Virus record (IMG/VR): IMGVR_UViG_3300045258_000017
Coordinates: 1 to 20,296 of that record
Direction: 5' to 3' (one strand)
Length of the DNA: 20,296 nucleotides
Source of the DNA: a virus
Shown: positions 7,566 through 14,938 of the stretch, piece by piece
Layout: each line of letters begins with the position of its first letter
Position numbering within the stretch: position 1 is the first letter of the stretch
Translations under genes and position numbers: made by a program
Notes under the pieces: model-generated
Database searches by the model: none
What the model was told of the DNA's origin: nothing
What the model saw: the letters and a program-made list of their open reading frames with translations, nothing else

Positions 7566-8185
7566 CAGCGCGGGCGCATCCGCAGCGGGCTACCGCCATA
7601 GGCGCGTTGCGATTCCTCGCGCTGGGCGTTCATCAGCGCGTCGGCGTATTTGTGTTCCCACAACTGCAACCGGGAGTCCTGTCCGAGGAACGGCACGGAC
7701 TCGACCAGGCAGGCGTAGATGAAGACTTCGGGATAGCGGGCCAGCGTGGTCGCATTGGCCCAGGTAATGTCTTTCAGCGCCGTGGGACGCGCGTAGTAGC
7801 TGCCCAGCACGGTTCCCGAGGCGGTCGGCCAGAAGGTCAGCGAATCGCCATTGAGCGCCGCAAAACGAGTGGGAAGCCCGCCATAACCGTCCGCGATGTA
7901 GCGGCGCATCCGGTCGAGGTCCACGATTTCCAGCGGACGTTCACCACTGAAATACAACTCTTTCAGTTCGATGAGATCGGAAGGCAGCGCAGCGGCATTG
8001 CTCGACACGGCCACTGAAAGCGTGGTGACCATCGTGGAGGCGCGCAGGTCGCGATAGGCGCGGTTCTCGCCCATGCCGATCATCAGGTCAGCCGTGTTGA
8101 GGCTGAAGGACGGCGTGCCAATGTCGTCGCCCTCAATCAGCGTCAGGACGGCCTGGCGGAAGGCGTTGTAATCGGCAAACTGCAT
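7565..8185 (-). CDS. Head-tail adaptor protein
   Basis: This 206-residue protein begins MQFADYNAFRQAVLTLIEGD and contains an N-terminal helical part, a stretch of strands (LPSDLIELKELYFSGERPLE, about 68-87), an aromatic GDSLTFWPT strand, and a C-terminal helix with RYPEVFIYACLVESVPFLG. This is the usual layout of the podovirus 'phage adaptor' proteins that ring the portal and connect it to the tail hub. It lies directly upstream of the gp10-like gene, as expected, with a TGATG overlap. Its own ATG follows the previous stop immediately (TAAATG). It is similar in length to other family members. A tail tube or gatekeeper role is possible but amounts to the same position in the virion. Confidence 0.75.
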   Translation of the reverse strand: MQFADYNAFRQAVLTLIEGDDIGTPSFSLNTADLMIGMGENRAYRDLRASTMVTTLSVAVSSNAAALPSDLIELKELYFSGERPLEIVDLDRMRRYIADGYGGLPTRFAALNGDSLTFWPTASGTVLGSYYARPTALKDITWANATTLARYPEVFIYACLVESVPFLGQDSRLQLWEHKYADALMNAQREESQRAYGGSPLRMRPR

Positions 8186-8473
8186 TTAGATGCGCCCAGT
8201 CCAGATGCGATAGGGGGCCGCGTCCTCGGAGTTGAGGAAGGCGGCGGCGTGCGCGGGGTTGCCCATGAACTCTTCAAAGGTCAGGCCGCGCTTCTTGCGC
8301 CAGTTCTCGCTGACCACCCACGGAATCTTGGCGGCGTGGCGCATTTCGCTGGAGCCGACCTGGCCCGAATCGCGCAGGTACTTGGCGTGCAACAGGACGG
8401 GTTCAACGTCCTGCGCTTCTTGGTGATAGACCTTGCCGTCGTCGGTCTGGACGCTGACGGTTTTCAGGTCCAT
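8186..8473 (-). CDS. Conserved phage protein of unknown function
   Basis: This 95-residue soluble protein contains IPWVVSENWRKKRGLTFEEF (about 50-69), followed by NPAHAAAFLNSEDAAPYRIW. The same type of motif recurs in small proteins coded between capsid and tail genes of podoviruses, but I know of no assigned role. It has no signal peptide or membrane segment and is rich in charged and aromatic residues. The start overlaps the stop of an 18-codon frame (TGATG), and the stop is followed immediately by the adaptor gene. A head-completion or chaperone role is only a guess from position. Confidence 0.6.
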   Translation of the reverse strand: MDLKTVSVQTDDGKVYHQEAQDVEPVLLHAKYLRDSGQVGSSEMRHAAKIPWVVSENWRKKRGLTFEEFMGNPAHAAAFLNSEDAAPYRIWTGRI

Positions 8474-8529
8474 CAGACCTTCACCTTCACGCGGGCGGCG
8501 GTCGTGTTGGAATGCGTGTGGGCGGCCAT
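8473..8529 (-). CDS. 18-residue micro-ORF linking the decoration-like and 95-aa genes
   Basis: The frame from ATG 8529 to TGA 8473 encodes MAAHTHSNTTAARVKVKV. It exactly fills the gap between two genes. Its ATG overlaps the stop of the decoration-like gene (TGATG), and its own TGA overlaps the next ATG (TGATG). Its last codons, GTGAAGGTGAAGGTC, also look like a ribosome-binding stretch for the downstream gene. It may encode a real peptide with a beta-like basic end, or act only as a ribosome bridge in the coupled operon. Confidence 0.5.
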   Translation of the reverse strand: MAAHTHSNTTAARVKVKV

Positions 8530-8801
8530 CAGTAGATCGCCACCATCAGCGTTGCCGTGGTGCCCGTGGCCTTCACAGCCAGCACGCGAAACGGCACGAT
8601 GGAGCCGGCTGGCATGGTCACCGCTACGTCAGCGGAGCCATTGGCGGGCGAGCAGGTAACGATGCCGGCGCCACCGACATAGACCGCGACAGCACCCGCA
8701 AAGATGTTGGCGTCGGACGGGGTGATGGCCTGCGCGCCATCGGGCAGAACAGGACACTGAGAGCTGGCGGTCGTGATGACGCCAAGGGCAGTCGTTGCCA
8801 T
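8529..8801 (-). CDS. Decoration / minor capsid-like protein
   Basis: This 90-residue protein is rich in Ala, Thr, Val and Gly and almost entirely beta-like. It includes ANIFAGAVAVYVGGAGIVTC and ends VLAVKATGTTATLMVAIY. Small proteins with a 'YVGGxGxVxxxxxxGxxVxxxxVxxGxxxPxRxxxVxATGTTAT' pattern next to the major capsid gene usually belong to capsid decoration or head-accessory families in tailed phages. It has an excellent ribosome-binding site (GGAGG five bases before ATG 8801). It is the first gene after the terminator that follows the capsid gene, so it would be made at lower transcript level. There is no signal peptide. The exact virion site is unknown. Confidence 0.6.
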   Translation of the reverse strand: MATTALGVITTASSQCPVLPDGAQAITPSDANIFAGAVAVYVGGAGIVTCSPANGSADVAVTMPAGSIVPFRVLAVKATGTTATLMVAIY

Positions 8802-8810
8802 GAAACCTCC

Positions 8811-8849
8811 AAAGAAAAGGGGCCGCCCCGGTTTCCCGAGGCAGCCCCT
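8811..8849 (-). terminator. Intrinsic terminator after the major capsid gene, with GAAA tetraloop
   Basis: On the minus strand a 14-bp stem (5' arm AGGGGCTGCCTCGG, 3' arm CCGGGGCGGCCCCT, two G-U wobbles) closes a GAAA tetraloop and runs straight into TTTTCTTT. It sits between the major capsid stop (8877) and the decoration-like gene (8801). The U-tract lies just upstream of that gene's GGAGG ribosome-binding site. Confidence 0.93.
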
Positions 8850-8876
8850 AAAGGTGAAACAGTGCCGCTAGTTGGT

Positions 8877-9812
8877 TTAGCTCAGGTCGCGCGCAACGGC
8901 GTGGGCGTCGAGGTTGTCCATCACGAGCGCGTATTCCATCGTGAGCAACATCTTCTCCGCGTCACCCGTCTTGGCGAGCGGCGAACGCACCAGCGGGTCG
9001 AGCGTGCCGAAGGACACGTGGTCGAGGTCCACCAGATATGCGGCGGCATCGCAGAAACGATCCGGCACGACCTTGAACTTGCCGAAGTCCGACACGTACC
9101 AGTCATACGCGGCCGTGATGGTGGACTGCTCCACCTTCTCAAAGCGGGTCGCGTTGCCAGCGAAGGCCGAGGTCAGCGCCTTGTCAGCCGGACGCACGAT
9201 GAGCAGGGTCGGCTCGCCACCCGCGTTGTACGCGGCCTGCGCCATGCCCTTGAGCAGAGCTTCCGACCACGCACGGGCAGTACCCGCGACCGGCGCGGTG
9301 TTGGTGGACGGGACCGGGAACACGCCCGCGCCCGCACCCACAGAGCCCTGGCGCACCCAACCGGCCAGACCGCGAGTCTGACGGGCAGTACCCGCCGCAC
9401 CCGCGTTGTACGTGGTGTTGCCGATGATGGCCACTTCCACGTCACGCTTGATTTCCTTGGTCTTCTTGAGCGTCTGGTAGTCGATTTCCTTGTCGCGGCC
9501 AGCCTTGTCAACGATGTTTTCGGTACGCGAGACGATGAAGCTCTTGGCGCTGATCTGCGCGTACTGGTCCCAGCGAGTCGGCTGGGCGACAGCGGCAAAC
9601 GAGGTGTAGTCGTCGCCTTCCAGTTGCGCGTTGTTGGCCGCAGACGCGAGCGAGTCGGTCAGCCACTCGGGCTTACGGGTGGCGATCTTCTTTTTGCGGA
9701 TCGCGGAGTAGAACGGGGTGGCGGTGGGCGAGATATTGTCGATAACGTCGGACAGTTCCTCGCGCAGACCGATGGCGGAATACGTGGTGAGGGTGTTGGT
9801 GATAATGGTCAT
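8877..9812 (-). CDS. Major capsid protein (SU10-like / DUF5309 type, HK97 fold)
   Basis: This is a 311-residue protein. The N-terminus MTIITNTLTTYSAIGLREEL, followed by ISPTATPFYSAIRKKKI, is characteristic of the DUF5309 / SU10-type major head protein. QPTRWDQYAQISAKSF and a helix rich in Lys/Glu (KTKEIKRDVEVAIIGN, about 117-132) follow, matching the N-arm and spine helix region of HK97-fold capsids. The C-terminal half has DWYVSDFGKFKVVPDRF (about 238-254) and ends in LDAHAVARDLS. It assembles into the icosahedral shell around the scaffold. It follows the scaffold gene after only a few bases and is closed by a strong terminator, as often seen for highly expressed capsid genes. The length is typical. 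Confidence 0.88.
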   Translation of the reverse strand: MTIITNTLTTYSAIGLREELSDVIDNISPTATPFYSAIRKKKIATRKPEWLTDSLASAANNAQLEGDDYTSFAAVAQPTRWDQYAQISAKSFIVSRTENIVDKAGRDKEIDYQTLKKTKEIKRDVEVAIIGNTTYNAGAAGTARQTRGLAGWVRQGSVGAGAGVFPVPSTNTAPVAGTARAWSEALLKGMAQAAYNAGGEPTLLIVRPADKALTSAFAGNATRFEKVEQSTITAAYDWYVSDFGKFKVVPDRFCDAAAYLVDLDHVSFGTLDPLVRSPLAKTGDAEKMLLTMEYALVMDNLDAHAVARDLS

Positions 9813-9816
9813 GGTC

Positions 9817-10758
9817 TTAAGCGTTCCTTCGCTTGGCGGCCATCAGCGCCATCAGGTCGTCCTCTTTGCCGGATTTGGCTCGGCGCAGGGCTTCCTTGTA
9901 GGCGTCTGATTCGGCCTTGTCGTTTTGGGCCGGGCCGGGCTTGAGAGCCTTCGGCGGCGGCGGCTTGATTTGCTTGTCTTTGGCGGTGACGCGCGCGGTC
10001 GCCTGCTTGTCGGCCTGCCACGCCTTGCGGGCGAGCAGATAGACCCGATGGTCAAGGAACGCGGCCATGTCGCCGTCGCTGTAGCCCTGAGCGCGCAAGA
10101 ACGCCTCCATTTCGCCCAATTCCTTGGTGCGAACGGCCGGGTCTTTCCACTCGGGCAACTTTTCCTGCAACGCCTGGGATTGCTGGTTTACCCAGTCCTG
10201 GCGCTTGCGTTCCTGCTCCTGCTGGGCGCGCTGTTCGATGACTTGGCGCTCACCAATGGCCTGCTGGAATCGCTGAATCTTCTGCTGCATCGTGGCGTTG
10301 TGGCGCACCCACTCAATCGGGTCGTCGTTCGCCATTTGGGCCAAGACCTGCTGGTCCCCGACAAGCTCCGTCTGCAACTGGCCGATGAGTACGTCAAGCT
10401 GGTTGGCGTAGTGGCTACGCTCCTGCGTGACGCGCTCCTGCTGGGCCTGTGCTTCGCGTTTGGCTTCTGCGGCTTCTGCGGTCTTGCGCCGATAATCGGC
10501 TTCCTTCATCTGGCCGGATTTCCACGCCAGAATTTCGGACTTCTTGGCCTTTAGGTCGCCAAGGTCAAACTCGGGGTCTTCTTCGACCTGTTCGGCTTCC
10601 GGCTCTGCTTCCTCCGGGGTAGCCTCAACTTCTTCCTGCTCCTCAGCGTCTGCGCCCTCGGCGGCTGGTTCCTCGCGCTTGCGGGCCAACTGCTCCAGAA
10701 CGGCTTCGTCGCTGCTTACATCGTCGTTGAGTTCCGTTTCCGGTTGACTCTGATTCAT
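9817..10758 (-). CDS. Scaffolding protein
   Basis: This is a 313-residue protein. I chose ATG 10758 (MNQSQPETELNDDVSS) because GGAG lies six bases upstream; an in-frame ATG at 10770 would add four residues. Residues 20-65 are extremely acidic (EEQEEVEATPEEAEPEAEQV). A long Gln/Glu/Arg/Ala coiled coil spans about 80-205 (AEAKREAQAQQERVTQERSH). A compact segment around EFLRAQGYSDGD-like residues 220-250 follows, and the C-terminus is Lys/Pro-rich with basic residues (KQIKPPPPKALKPG; ending MALMAAKRRNA). An acidic N-terminus, long coiled coil and basic helical C-terminus upstream of the capsid gene are the standard features of scaffold proteins that guide procapsid assembly. Confidence 0.85.
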   Translation of the reverse strand: MNQSQPETELNDDVSSDEAVLEQLARKREEPAAEGADAEEQEEVEATPEEAEPEAEQVEEDPEFDLGDLKAKKSEILAWKSGQMKEADYRRKTAEAAEAKREAQAQQERVTQERSHYANQLDVLIGQLQTELVGDQQVLAQMANDDPIEWVRHNATMQQKIQRFQQAIGERQVIEQRAQQEQERKRQDWVNQQSQALQEKLPEWKDPAVRTKELGEMEAFLRAQGYSDGDMAAFLDHRVYLLARKAWQADKQATARVTAKDKQIKPPPPKALKPGPAQNDKAESDAYKEALRRAKSGKEDDLMALMAAKRRNA

Positions 10759-10791
10759 GCCACGCTCCATGTGAGCGCCGGCCTACGCGGG

Positions 10792-10920
10792 TTAACTTTC
10801 CCAAGTTCCTTTGCAGGTCAGCACTTTGAAACGGTCGCCGCGTTCTACCGGGCAACCGAAGAACGGCCTGAGGTACAAGGCCGGAAAACTGTCAAACGGG
10901 ACGACGATGCGCCCCAACAA
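10792..10920 (-). CDS. Possible 42-residue protein between scaffold and the 94-aa gene
   Basis: The 165-base gap between the 94-residue gene and the scaffold contains a frame ending in TAA at 10792. Its in-frame starts include TTG 10920 and TTG 10917. It reads as LGRIVVPFDSFPALYLRPFF, then a short Cys-containing end (GCPVERGDRFKVLTCKGTWE). The content is more protein-like than the other frames, but there is no ATG and no clear ribosome-binding site, and the frame extends open upstream inside the 94-residue gene. It may be a small gene with a weak start or a remnant. Confidence 0.3.
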   Translation of the reverse strand: MLGRIVVPFDSFPALYLRPFFGCPVERGDRFKVLTCKGTWES

Positions 10921-10934
10921 TCCGTGGTCGGCTT

Positions 10935-11219
10935 CTATCTGCCGAAGACGGACCTCAGCGTCTGGCCAGCACGCTGGGCCAGCGAGGCTTTGGCGATCTG
11001 CCCCGACTCCATCACGTTCAGCAGATGGCCCTTGACCTTCGCAAGGTTCTTGAGCGACAGGAAGATTGCTTCCCGCGCCTCCACGTCCCTTGCCGGGCTG
11101 TCTTGCCATGCCTTGTGGTACTCCTGCTCGATCAGGGCGAACGCCTCAACCAACAGCGGCTCATCGAGCAACTGGCGGGCGCGTTCACCCCGGAGGATTT
11201 CGGTTTCAGTCTTGTCCAC
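10935..11219 (-). CDS. Conserved small phage protein next to the portal gene
   Basis: This 94-residue, mostly helical protein begins MDKTETEILRGERARQLLDE and continues PLLVEAFALIEQEYHKAW. The end is KNLAKVKGHLLNVMESGQIA followed by a basic tail. Small proteins with an 'RGERAxxLLDxPLLxEAF...W..S...D...RE' pattern commonly follow portal genes in podoviruses and some siphoviruses, but I know no assigned function. Its ATG lies inside the last codons of the portal gene (14-base overlap), so translation is probably coupled. No membrane segment or signal peptide is visible. Confidence 0.65.
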   Translation of the reverse strand: MDKTETEILRGERARQLLDEPLLVEAFALIEQEYHKAWQDSPARDVEAREAIFLSLKNLAKVKGHLLNVMESGQIAKASLAQRAGQTLRSVFGR

Positions 11220-13305
11220 TGTTCGCCCCCGGCTGCGGCTTCAGGGAAGCGGCGTGAACCGCCGATTGCGCCTTGATATGCGCGGTTTCGATGGCGGTCT
11301 GGTGGGCGAGCTGGGCCTTGTACTGCTCAAGCTCCATTTGCTTCTGGACCTTGAACTGCTCCATCGCCATCTGGTTCTGCGATTCCATGCGCTGCTGCTC
11401 GGCCTGGAGCTGGTTTTCCTGCTGCGCCTGAGCCGCCTGCGCCTGCTGGGTCATCTGCGCGACTTGGATATCCACTTGGCCTTGCATCTGCGCCAACTGC
11501 TGCGCGCCTTGCTGCTTCATCTGTTCCAACTGAAGCTCAATCGGCGGCTGCTGGGGCGGATTCGGATCGGGCTCGCTGAAGTAGCGTTCCGGGTCGTGGT
11601 AGCCCATCGCCTTCGCCAAGTCGGTCATCGTGGCGTGGACGTTCTGCGGCTTGACCACGCCGGCAGGAGCGACCATCTGCTGCATCTGGCTCAACTGCGT
11701 GAGGTTGGCGACCTGCTGCCGCTTTTCCAGCGCACCGACGCCGACATTCACGCGCAGGCGGAAGCCATGCACCCATTCGCGCGGGTCCACGGTCAGCCAG
11801 CGGCCATTGACTTGCACCTGTGCGGGCCGGTCCTGATACTGCGTGGCGTGCTTGAGCAGCAGCATGTAGAGCCGCTTGATGCCCGTCTCGGCCAATACGC
11901 GGGCGATCAGGCGCACGCGCTGGCTACCAGCCACCATCATGGCCTGCACGCCCTCGGAGCCCACCGCGCCCTTGCTAAGGCTGTCAGCGTTGAGGGCCGA
12001 ATTCATTTCCGTGACGCCTGAGCGCGTGTCGCGCACCTGATCCACGAACTGAATCAGCTCCAAGCCCGCACCCGCCACGAACGGCGTTCCCACCGGCAGC
12101 AGCGAGTCCTTGTCCTTCATGCGGATCAGGCCGCCTGGACGCGCGTTCAGCAGGTCGTCCAGATTCACCCGGCCTTCCACGTAGCCCATGCGGGGCGTGT
12201 TGGACAGGTAGACGTTATCCAGCACCTGTCGAGTCAGCGCGGTCTTGATCCGCACCAGGTCTTCGATCATGTCGTGCATCGACAGGCCGACGACCTTGTA
12301 AGGCATCAGGATCGGGGTGAACAGGGCGAACGGATGGTCGTCCGTCACCTCGTTTTCGTGGATGTACGTGCCGGCCTTCTTGACCCGGCGCAAGGCAGCA
12401 ATGCCGTTCTCGCCCTCGACCCGAACGTAAGCCTCGGTGACGACGATCTTCTCTTGCGAGCGGTCGCCCTGGCTGTCATCCGAGTCCCAGGTGCCGTCGT
12501 AGGAGTGGCGGCTGGCGTCATCGTTCTGCGTGCGGTAGTCGCGCCCACGGGGCAGCTTTTCCACCTCCGCACGCGGCCAGCCTTCGGAGATCAGGTCCGA
12601 GGCCGTGCGCTCCACCTCATGCGCGGTGAACTCGGCTTGCGCCAACGTGCGAGCATCCTTGCTCACCCGGAATTCCTCCGGGGGGACTCCTTCCACCACG
12701 AATCGGCGCACATTCTCGCGGCGCTTTGCCACGACGGCGAACTGTTGCGGGTCAACGCCGGGAATCATGCCCTCGGGAGCGACCATGCCGGTCTGCTCTA
12801 CCGAGACAACCTCAATATCGGCATCGGCCTGAAGCGCCTGCACTTCCTCAGCAGACAGACCCTCGTAGCGTTCTTCCTTGCTCTCCCACGAATCGTCGCA
12901 ATACACCTTGACCACGCCGTAGCGGGCCAGCAGGCATTGCTTGATGGCGTCGTGGAGGGTGGAGAAACCCTCGTTTTCCTCGTACAGCAGATGGTTGATG
13001 TAGGCCGTCGCATCCTCGGCCGCCTGCTCGTCGCCGGGCAGCTTGGCGCGGAAGCTCACCACGTCATCCGCGCCGGTCAGCGCCTCCATGATCGCGGGCA
13101 TGGCCCACTCGACCGTTTCCATCAGGTCTTTGCTAACGACCGTGGAGCGGCCTTCGACCTCGGGCGGTGCCAACTGGCCCTTGGCCTCGCCCATGTAGAA
13201 CTCCATCGCGATCCGGCGCTGCCGGGCGGTGACGTCGTCCGCACCAATGGCGCTTTCGCACTGGCGATCAATCAGCGCGCACAGTTCGGAATCGGACAGG
13301 GGCAT
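11206..13305 (-). CDS. Portal protein (P22-like)
   Basis: This is a 699-residue protein, close to the length of large podovirus portals such as P22 gp1 (725). The N-terminal region (ARQRRIAMEFYMGEA, about 27-41; STVVSKDLMETVEWAMPAI, about 54-72; YINHLLYEENEGF, about 102-114; LARYGVVKVYCDDS, about 126-139) is typical of this portal type. The core includes HPFALFTPILMPYKVVGLSM-like stem sequence, and LNADSLSKGAVGSEGVQAMM (about 430-450) is another family feature. From about 570 to 690 there is a long Gln/Met/Ala coiled coil (MQGQVDIQVAQMTQQAQAAQ) that could form the barrel. It forms the dodecameric DNA entry ring and docks terminase and adaptor. It overlaps the large terminase by TAATG. Confidence 0.9.
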   Translation of the reverse strand: MPLSDSELCALIDRQCESAIGADDVTARQRRIAMEFYMGEAKGQLAPPEVEGRSTVVSKDLMETVEWAMPAIMEALTGADDVVSFRAKLPGDEQAAEDATAYINHLLYEENEGFSTLHDAIKQCLLARYGVVKVYCDDSWESKEERYEGLSAEEVQALQADADIEVVSVEQTGMVAPEGMIPGVDPQQFAVVAKRRENVRRFVVEGVPPEEFRVSKDARTLAQAEFTAHEVERTASDLISEGWPRAEVEKLPRGRDYRTQNDDASRHSYDGTWDSDDSQGDRSQEKIVVTEAYVRVEGENGIAALRRVKKAGTYIHENEVTDDHPFALFTPILMPYKVVGLSMHDMIEDLVRIKTALTRQVLDNVYLSNTPRMGYVEGRVNLDDLLNARPGGLIRMKDKDSLLPVGTPFVAGAGLELIQFVDQVRDTRSGVTEMNSALNADSLSKGAVGSEGVQAMMVAGSQRVRLIARVLAETGIKRLYMLLLKHATQYQDRPAQVQVNGRWLTVDPREWVHGFRLRVNVGVGALEKRQQVANLTQLSQMQQMVAPAGVVKPQNVHATMTDLAKAMGYHDPERYFSEPDPNPPQQPPIELQLEQMKQQGAQQLAQMQGQVDIQVAQMTQQAQAAQAQQENQLQAEQQRMESQNQMAMEQFKVQKQMELEQYKAQLAHQTAIETAHIKAQSAVHAASLKPQPGANSGQD

Positions 13306-14564
13306 TAGGCGACCTTGGAATTGGGGTACTTGATGGGCTTGGCCCAGTTCATGTCGTTCGTCATTTCAGGCGCCGCGATCTGCGCGTAACGGAACATGTC
13401 CGCGCCGTGGCTCCACTCGTCATGGCAAGGGGCGCCAGGCTCGCCCGTGCTGGTCGGCACGTTGCGCTTGTATCGCTTGAGGCACTGAATCAGTCGCTCG
13501 CAATCGGGCTTGTGGAAGTAGGTCTGCGCAAAGCCCATGCGGGCGGTGCGGATGCCTGCCTCGACGGGGATATTCGCCACAATCTCCACATCCCAGCCCA
13601 GCGCCTCCATCACTTGCTTGGCGCTCTTGCCGGTTTGCAGGTTGGCGTGCTCGCCATCGTGGGGAAGGAACATCTTTCCCCAGTTCAGGTTGAGCTTCTT
13701 CAGCTCGGCGCTGTACCAATCCAGCGTTTTGTGGTCGTCCTCAAACGCCTTGATGCAGCGCAGGGCCGAGTGATGGCGCTGGAACAGTCCAATCGCGGTC
13801 TTGTCGTTCCAGCCCAAGTCCAGCACCACATGGACCTTGAGCGCGGGGTCGTAGGGGAACAGGCCCATGCGCCCCTTCTCCTGCGCCTGGGCGACCTCAT
13901 CGGCATAGATGGCGCCTGTCACCGCAGGCTTGCACAGCCCTTCCCAGATGTTGCCGTAGTCCGCTTTAGGCATGGTCGCCAGCGCGTGCTTGCGCTCGGC
14001 TTCCAGCACCTCGGGGAACCACGGGTTGTCCGAGTAATTGATTTTCACCACCACCGAATCAGGCGGCGGGTTCTCGATGAACCGGACGTAGGTTTCATCC
14101 GTGTCCAACTCGGGGTTGAGGCTGATCCAGATTTCCGAGCCGTCCTTGCGGATGGTCGGAATCAGAATGTCCCAGCTACGCTTGCTGACCGCTTGCGCTT
14201 CTTCGACCCATACGTCGTCCACGCCCTCAAAGGATTTAATGGACTCGTTGGTCTGGTCGCTCAGTCCGGAGAAGATGAACTCCGAGCCGTTGGCGCCCTT
14301 GATGACCGTCTGCTGCACTTCGTAGAACGCGCCCAGGCCCAAGGCTTCGACCTGATCGCCCAGCAGCTTGTGAACCGAATCCTTGATGGACTTCTGAATC
14401 TCGCGCGTACACAGCACGCGGCGCTTGGTGTTGGATGCCCGGATCAGTAGCGCCCGAGCGATGCCCCAGCTCTTAGCGCCGCCACGGCCTCCATGCAAAA
14501 CCTTGTAACGGTGCGGCTCAAACAAGCATTGCAGCTTGTCGGGAAACTCAATCGGGCTTGACAA
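13305..14564 (-). CDS. terL: Terminase large subunit (ATPase and nuclease of DNA packaging)
   Basis: This 419-residue protein has both motor and nuclease signatures. Walker A is HGGRGGAKS at 24-32 and Walker B is DDVWVEEA at 116-123. The coupling motif WISLNP is at 146-151. The nuclease domain has VLDLGW with Asp 249, PHDGEH with Asp 303, and a late acidic motif HDEWSHGADMFRY at 381-393. This layout fits the Terminase_3/6-type proteins that cut concatemeric DNA and pump it through the portal. The start is uncertain: TTG 14564 (MSSPIEFPDK) overlaps the end of the small subunit gene and gives a sensible N-terminus, with GTGAAG close upstream. The stop overlaps the portal start by one base. All key residues appear intact. 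Confidence 0.95.
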   Translation of the reverse strand: MSSPIEFPDKLQCLFEPHRYKVLHGGRGGAKSWGIARALLIRASNTKRRVLCTREIQKSIKDSVHKLLGDQVEALGLGAFYEVQQTVIKGANGSEFIFSGLSDQTNESIKSFEGVDDVWVEEAQAVSKRSWDILIPTIRKDGSEIWISLNPELDTDETYVRFIENPPPDSVVVKINYSDNPWFPEVLEAERKHALATMPKADYGNIWEGLCKPAVTGAIYADEVAQAQEKGRMGLFPYDPALKVHVVLDLGWNDKTAIGLFQRHHSALRCIKAFEDDHKTLDWYSAELKKLNLNWGKMFLPHDGEHANLQTGKSAKQVMEALGWDVEIVANIPVEAGIRTARMGFAQTYFHKPDCERLIQCLKRYKRNVPTSTGEPGAPCHDEWSHGADMFRYAQIAAPEMTNDMNWAKPIKYPNSKVA

Positions 14565-14820
14565 ACTTCACCGTGAGCCCCGTCAGCAGGGGATTGTCCT
14601 TGTCGCCTGCCACGGTCAACGGGAGCAGCTTCGGATAGATGCGCTCCCAGTAGGCGGATTCGTTCTTCGGGTCTTCCTTGACCCATGCCAGCATTCGGTC
14701 GGCGCCGCCCATCGCGTCAGCTACCTGCGCGATCACGTCTTTGGCGGCCTTGCCGAGCTTGTTAGGCGAGCCTTTCGGACGACCCTTGCCCTTTCGGGTC
14801 AGATTCTCTGCCGGGTCCAT
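14548..14820 (-). CDS. Probable terminase small subunit
   Basis: This 90-residue protein begins with a basic, AT-hook-like segment, RKGKGRPKGSPNKLGKAAKD (about 9-28), then a helix DVIAQVADAMGGADRMLAWV, KEDPKNESAYWERIYPKLLP, and a C-terminal strand LTGLTVKFVKPD. Short proteins with 'GRPKGSxNK' and 'xExPxxFWxxIYPKLLP' placed just before the large terminase gene are usually annotated as small terminase subunits, which recognise phage DNA and hand it to the motor. It is shorter than P22 gp3 (162 residues), so the call depends on motif and position. It overlaps the large subunit start by 17 bases and the preceding 58-residue frame by 59 bases. Confidence 0.68.
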   Translation of the reverse strand: MDPAENLTRKGKGRPKGSPNKLGKAAKDVIAQVADAMGGADRMLAWVKEDPKNESAYWERIYPKLLPLTVAGDKDNPLLTGLTVKFVKPD

Positions 14821-14938
14821 TGTCAGTCTCTACTTTAGTGGAGCTGTCTTCCGACTTGGCTCCGAATATCCGCGCCCAGTTGGCTGCGGCCTCGTCCTCT
14901 GAAACCTGTTGCGGTCGCCGCCCTGACCCCTTGCTCAT
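14762..14938 (-). CDS. 58-residue phage protein overlapping the small terminase gene
   Basis: The frame from ATG 14938 to TAA 14762 gives MSKGSGRRPQQVSEDEAAAN, then WARIFGAKSEDSS and a hydrophilic tail. Small phage proteins starting 'MSKGSxxRP' with a following 'WxxIFG' are frequent near terminase or tail genes and are labelled hypothetical. It overlaps the upstream stop as ATGA. Its last 59 bases overlap the small terminase gene in another frame. The N-terminal half looks like a true conserved peptide; the tail, read in the overlap, is probably unconstrained. The function is unknown. Confidence 0.62.
   Translation of the reverse strand: MSKGSGRRPQQVSEDEAAANWARIFGAKSEDSSTKVETDNGPGRESDPKGQGSSERLA

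Noticed and set aside
10744-12021. 425-codon plus-strand frame antisense to portal and the 94-residue gene
   Set aside because: The Leu/Arg/His-rich stretch is the reverse reading of the Gln/Met coiled coil of the portal. It is a shadow.
12274-14450. Two plus-strand frames of about 345 codons antisense to portal and large terminase (12274-13308 and 13407-14450)
   Set aside because: They mirror the codon structure of well-recognised minus-strand genes and show no ribosome-binding site or family motif.
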